The translations under genes and the position numbers were made by a program. DNA of 38,370 nucleotides, from assembly GCA_002709085.1 (NCBI GenBank), contig PAPR01000007.1, positions 1 to 38,370 of the forward strand, written 5' to 3'. This stretch comes from Pseudooceanicola sp. Lineage in GTDB: Bacteria; Pseudomonadota; Alphaproteobacteria; Rhodobacterales; Rhodobacteraceae. This document shows positions 34,997 through 38,370 of this stretch, piece after piece. Every line of letters starts with the position of its first letter. Positions within the stretch are counted from its first letter, which is position 1. The notes under the pieces are model-generated. The model had not been told where the DNA came from and ran no database searches. It was given only the letters and a program-made list of their open reading frames with translations.

Positions 34997-36892
34997 CTAC
35001 TGCTGTGGTGTTTCTTCTGTTTGCTGCTGTTGTTCTTTGGCAGCCTGCAATTCCGCTAAGAAAGCGGTCGTGGCCGCGTCAAGAAGTTGCGTTTCTTTCA
35101 AGCTGCCTTTTTGGCTATTGCCTATTTTCAACATTAGGTTTCTAAAGGGCCGGCTTTCGTAGGCCTTAGCGATAGCCGATAGCGTCCCGACCGTGGCCAT
35201 AGTCGGTATCGCGCCAAAAGCACTGGCACCTGCCGCACCCAGCCCGCCACTAATCAGAGGCATGTTTTGAACGCCAGTGGGCGGAGCAACTGAAGCCTGC
35301 TGAGCCCTTCGGGTAGAGTCCAGTAACCGCCGAAACCCCTCAATCTCACGACGCTTGCCACCCTCAAAAAACGTGTTAATAGCCTTCATCCGGTTAGACT
35401 TGCCCATGCTTGTCGCTAATCGGTCGGGGTTTACGTCACCCCGGAAAAAGCCTGATTCGTCGAGCATGTCGCGCACGAGAGCCGCCTGGGCTGCCTTGAT
35501 TCCGTCCTCGGTTAATCCGGCTTTTAAGCGTTTTAATTCGCTCGCCTTTCCTCCGCGCAAGATCGGTAAAACCTTTTCGGGCGTTACGTCACCACTGTTG
35601 AGCACGCGCTTTAGCTCGGAATCTCTGGCCGCTGAAAGGGTTTCGGCAAACTTGCGGTTTGAGCGCGTCCAATCTGCAGCGGCGCGGCGATCATTAGCCC
35701 TGGCAAAGTCCATCATGTCGTCATCGATAGCCGACTTAACCGACTGAACGGCAGATAACGCCCGCTGGTCTTCTGCCCTCGTAAGCGCCTTAATGTCGTC
35801 AATTACTTCGGTGCGAATATCTTTGACCAGCGAGAAATCGCCACCCGCAATGGCTGACTTGGTGGCCTGAAGCTTACTCATAAGCGCGGTATCGGCGCGC
35901 TCGCCTAAGCGCTCCTGCCTGGCAATCTGACGATCAATGGCGGCGGTCGTTTTGCTGAGTGGCACGGCGCCAAACTGATCCAGCTTGTCGACCGCGCTCT
36001 TGCGGATTTCGGACGCCTCGGCCATTTGCTGCGCGTGCTTTGATTTGAGCGAACTCACCATTTGCTCCGCAAAGGGGCTATTAAGCTCTGCGCCAAACTC
36101 TTTCGCCAAGCTCTCTACAGCCTCTTGCCGCGCCGCCTGCTGTGATGCGCGAGCGGTACCACTGCCGAGCGGCCCCATTTTTTCAGAAAACGACTGCATC
36201 ACCTTTCCGGCGAACGTGTTTGGCGGGTTCACGTCGGTATTCAGAACCGGAACATCAAGGCGCTGGCCCGCCTCGAGAACTTCGCGAGCCGCCGCGCTTG
36301 GCTCTGCCCTCGCTATATTTTTTGCGGTCTCAACGCCTCGGGCGCCGCGACGCATAGCGCCAATCCCGAGCGCCTCCATTGCCGCCGTTGGCAGTGTTGC
36401 ACCGATGGCGCCACCTACCGGGCCCGCCGCTTCATAACCCATGTTGCCGCTTGCCTGCTCCACGCCCTGCATTGCCTCGGTAACTGGGGATAGCGCATCA
36501 GCCATATTGCCAAGCGCTTGCCGGCTATTTTCGGAGCGAGGGCGATAAGTGAGCGTGTCGCGAACATGATCGACCATTTCACCGCCAGTGCGTCCGCCCG
36601 GAATTATGGCGGCGCCAATCCCTGCAAGCCCTGCCAGAGGCTCGGCAGCGGCACCAGACAACATAGTGGCCGCACTTTCGTTGATGGTGTTGAAGTTGTC
36701 ATTCACGCCGGCCGCAAAGTCCTTTGCTTTATCCCACATGCCACGATTATCTTGCGGCTGCTGCTCTACCTGCTGTTGCGGCTGGTCGTACTGGCCAGCC
36801 CGCAAGGCATTGGCTAGCGCTCGAGCCGCATTTGTATCGCCAGCGGCGTCAGCGTTTCTCAGCGCGCTTTCTAGCTGCTCTCTAGTTGGCAT
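34997..36892 (-). CDS. Ejection protein, P22 gp16-like position
   Basis: 631 residues; the start overlaps the previous gene by 11 nt. N-terminal REQLESALRNADAAGDTNAARALANALRAG is a repeat motif at the front of many phage internal virion proteins. A hydrophobic Ala/Gly region (75-100, 130-180) may enter membranes, then a long alpha-helical region. A second hydrophobic segment near 545-575 (LISGGLGAAGASAFGA) precedes a Gln/Glu-rich tail (EQQQQTEE). It most likely travels with the DNA into the host envelope. It ends 83 bases before the fibre gene's ATG. Confidence 0.7.
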   Translation of the reverse strand: MPTREQLESALRNADAAGDTNAARALANALRAGQYDQPQQQVEQQPQDNRGMWDKAKDFAAGVNDNFNTINESAATMLSGAAAEPLAGLAGIGAAIIPGGRTGGEMVDHVRDTLTYRPRSENSRQALGNMADALSPVTEAMQGVEQASGNMGYEAAGPVGGAIGATLPTAAMEALGIGAMRRGARGVETAKNIARAEPSAAAREVLEAGQRLDVPVLNTDVNPPNTFAGKVMQSFSEKMGPLGSGTARASQQAARQEAVESLAKEFGAELNSPFAEQMVSSLKSKHAQQMAEASEIRKSAVDKLDQFGAVPLSKTTAAIDRQIARQERLGERADTALMSKLQATKSAIAGGDFSLVKDIRTEVIDDIKALTRAEDQRALSAVQSVKSAIDDDMMDFARANDRRAAADWTRSNRKFAETLSAARDSELKRVLNSGDVTPEKVLPILRGGKASELKRLKAGLTEDGIKAAQAALVRDMLDESGFFRGDVNPDRLATSMGKSNRMKAINTFFEGGKRREIEGFRRLLDSTRRAQQASVAPPTGVQNMPLISGGLGAAGASAFGAIPTMATVGTLSAIAKAYESRPFRNLMLKIGNSQKGSLKETQLLDAATTAFLAELQAAKEQQQQTEETPQQ

Positions 36893-38021
36893 ATTTGTTC
36901 ACCAGGTCATTGATCGATGGGCTTTGTGACTGCGCCCCCCGCTGAGTTTGCGCCGGCTGATTGCGTTGCTCGTTCTGCATAGCTCGCAGGTCGGCAAGCG
37001 TGTTACCGGGCACACTCAAGAACTGCACGGCGTTATCGAGAATTGCCGACATTTTCTGTTGTGCTGCCATTCGGTCGCGCAGCCATCCGGCCAACTGATC
37101 GGGCGGCAAGTTGTTTGGCAGCGCGGTATCCTGCACAAGCTCCAATTCTTTCTCAGAAAGTGCGCCAAAGGTGGTGTTGTTCAGAATATCGAGCCCAAGG
37201 CGGTTCTGCAGGTTGTCCAGCTTGATTGCGGCCGCCTTCATGCTTGGCAGCCGGCCCCGAATTGCGCCCACACCTGCGCCCTCTTGCTCAACCAGCCGCA
37301 ACGCTTCGCCGTAGTTTTCAATATTCGACTGCACGCCAGACAGCTGCTCAAAGTATTCTTTGCCTTTGGTGGTCGCGTTTTTGGCCTCCTCTTTTGCCCG
37401 GGTAATGTTGTCCTCAATGACGCCTTTGGATCGGGCCACGTCATCCGTCATGCCACCCTGAGCTATCGTCACATCAGCCGAGCCTACCGCACGGGGCGCA
37501 AGGCCAAGCTTGATTCGACGGGCTTGTTCAATATCCTCTGGCGACATTCCCTGAGTCATTGCGGCAAATGCCTGAGCTTCGGCTGGCGACTGACGTTCAT
37601 CTTCCGGCAATACTGAACGAACCTGAGCCTGCAAGCTTTGAAGGCTTTGGTCATCAAGGCCTTGTTTGGCAATCTGATCCATAGGAATGCCAAGCCCCTC
37701 AAAAACACCATTCTGAGCCCACTGCCGTACCATCGACTGGCGCTGCTCTGGCGGAACAGACAAAAGCCGAGTGGCGGCTTTGTCGTAAAACTGGGCGCGA
37801 CGCTGCGCCGCCTCCCAGTCAGTCTTTGGAGGTGCATTCATAGCGGCCTCGTTTTGCTGCAGCGCCTGGTCATTCATGCGAATGGATTGATCGTTCATCT
37901 GTTGTTGTTGCTTGCTCATTTGCATGTCTTGATTAAACCCCATCGCCCCCATTAGCTGACCGGCGTAATCCGGTGTTGGTGAGCGAACGCCCTGTAAAAT
38001 TGAACCCTGTGAAGCAACCAT
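36882..38021 (-). CDS. Ejection/DNA-transfer protein
   Basis: 379 residues with AAGGGGG 4 nt before ATG. Helical throughout: a Met/Gln-rich stretch (32-60: MSKQQQQMNDQSIRMND), SVPPEQRQSMVRQW, a central coiled coil (KGVIEDNITRAKEEAKNATTKGKEYFEQL), and a GALSEKELELVQDTALPNNLPPDQL motif seen in phage 'DNA ejection' proteins. Lies between the repeat-bearing ejection protein and the gp16-position protein, so three ejection proteins are in a row, as in P22 (gp7, gp20, gp16). Confidence 0.7.
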   Translation of the reverse strand: MVASQGSILQGVRSPTPDYAGQLMGAMGFNQDMQMSKQQQQMNDQSIRMNDQALQQNEAAMNAPPKTDWEAAQRRAQFYDKAATRLLSVPPEQRQSMVRQWAQNGVFEGLGIPMDQIAKQGLDDQSLQSLQAQVRSVLPEDERQSPAEAQAFAAMTQGMSPEDIEQARRIKLGLAPRAVGSADVTIAQGGMTDDVARSKGVIEDNITRAKEEAKNATTKGKEYFEQLSGVQSNIENYGEALRLVEQEGAGVGAIRGRLPSMKAAAIKLDNLQNRLGLDILNNTTFGALSEKELELVQDTALPNNLPPDQLAGWLRDRMAAQQKMSAILDNAVQFLSVPGNTLADLRAMQNEQRNQPAQTQRGAQSQSPSINDLVNKYAN

Positions 38022-38030
38022 GCGGCCCCC

Positions 38031-38370
38031 TTAAAAATACATTGCGTTGTTGAGATTGCGGTTAAATGTGGCTTGCGATCCGGCGTTCTGTGCCGGCGCC
38101 TGCTGCGCACCACCGAGCACAGAACCCCAATTGCTACCACCACCCATGTACATTTGAGCGCCCGCCATGATGCCTTGGGCCCACGGGTCGGTATTGTTCG
38201 CGGCGTAAAGATCACCACCGGCCAAAGCGTTGCCGTAGTTCTGTGCAAGCTGAGCTTGGGTGTTGCCTTGCCCGATCTCGATATTGCCGATCGCATTACC
38301 CTGATTGGCCTGCATATTAGCGACGTTATTGGCGTTATTGGTGGCAAGCCCGGCCAGTGCATTGCCGTAG
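38031..38370 (-). CDS. DNA-transfer (ejection) protein, C-terminal part (gene starts at 1349)
   Basis: The unique part is 38031-38271; bases 38272-38370 duplicate 1-99. The segment gives the last repeats of the 11-residue series (to 38202) and a Gly/Ala/Gln-rich end (NNTDPWAQGIMAGAQMYMGGG, then SQATFNRNLNNAMYF). An ATG at 38315 would give 94 residues, but this is only an internal methionine of the long protein. Confidence 0.75.
   Translation of the reverse strand, partial: YGNALAGLATNNANNVANMQANQGNAIGNIEIGQGNTQAQLAQNYGNALAGGDLYAANNTDPWAQGIMAGAQMYMGGGSNWGSVLGGAQQAPAQNAGSQATFNRNLNNAMYF
38272..38370. repeat. Terminal overlap, copy 2 (same as 1-99)
   Basis: Exact 99-base copy of the start of the window. 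Closing the circle here keeps the reading frame of the ejection-protein gene. Confidence 0.95.

Noticed and set aside
38031..38315. Separate 94-residue gene
   Set aside because: It is the C-terminal part of the gene that crosses the window join; the ATG is an internal methionine within the repeat series.

Overview
The window is a complete temperate bacteriophage genome in circular form. Bases 1-99 and 38272-38370 are identical, and a gene reads in frame across the join, so the unique circle is 38,271 bp. The 99-bp repeat is most simply an assembler overlap, not a packaged terminal repeat. The head genes (portal, scaffold, coat, gp4-like adaptor, gp10-like stabiliser, ejection proteins) are of the P22 podovirus type, and the genome is laid out like a lambdoid phage. 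The host is a Gram-negative gammaproteobacterium by inference: there is a lipobox lipoprotein, a gammaproteobacterial LexA-type box, and an attP core that copies the 3' end of a tRNA-Asn gene. The host genus cannot be fixed from this sequence.

Immunity and decision region (about 19.3-21.5 kb). A short CI-like repressor (+) and a GTG-started Cro-like protein (-) diverge from a control region with three 15-bp operators. Two more operators, and a third that overlaps one of them, lie at the promoter of the rightward early operon. The repressor lacks the S24 self-cleavage domain and its predicted transcript starts at its own ATG. Beside it, in the position of lambda rex, are three exported proteins: a secreted protein, a DUF4156-like lipoprotein, and a secreted protein with a nuclease-like motif pattern.

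Leftward early operon (minus strand, 19.6 to 13.3 kb): cro, a tR1-like terminator, a cII-position gene, a small winged-helix gene with a G9 tract, an ASCH-like protein, an O-like initiator containing five origin iterons, several small nin-type genes, NinG, and a Q-position gene. After it come a promoter with a LexA-type box, a terminator, a structured non-coding stretch of about 440 bp that shares its region with an opposing small gene, and a second terminator. Lysis genes and the terminase/head/tail genes follow on the minus strand down to base 1. They then wrap to 38,271 and run down to 31.7 kb (ejection proteins, tail fibre, glycine-rich adhesin, fibre-assembly protein).

Rightward early operon (plus strand, 21.5-31.5 kb): two small genes, a coiled-coil protein, an ERF annealase, a YqaJ/lambda-type exonuclease, SSB, a structured non-coding stretch, a run of small accessory genes (several sharing one ribosome-binding-site cassette), a methyltransferase, a DUF4224 protein, and a tyrosine integrase. 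attP lies next to the integrase and carries four identical 10-bp arm sites around a 47-bp tRNA-Asn core.
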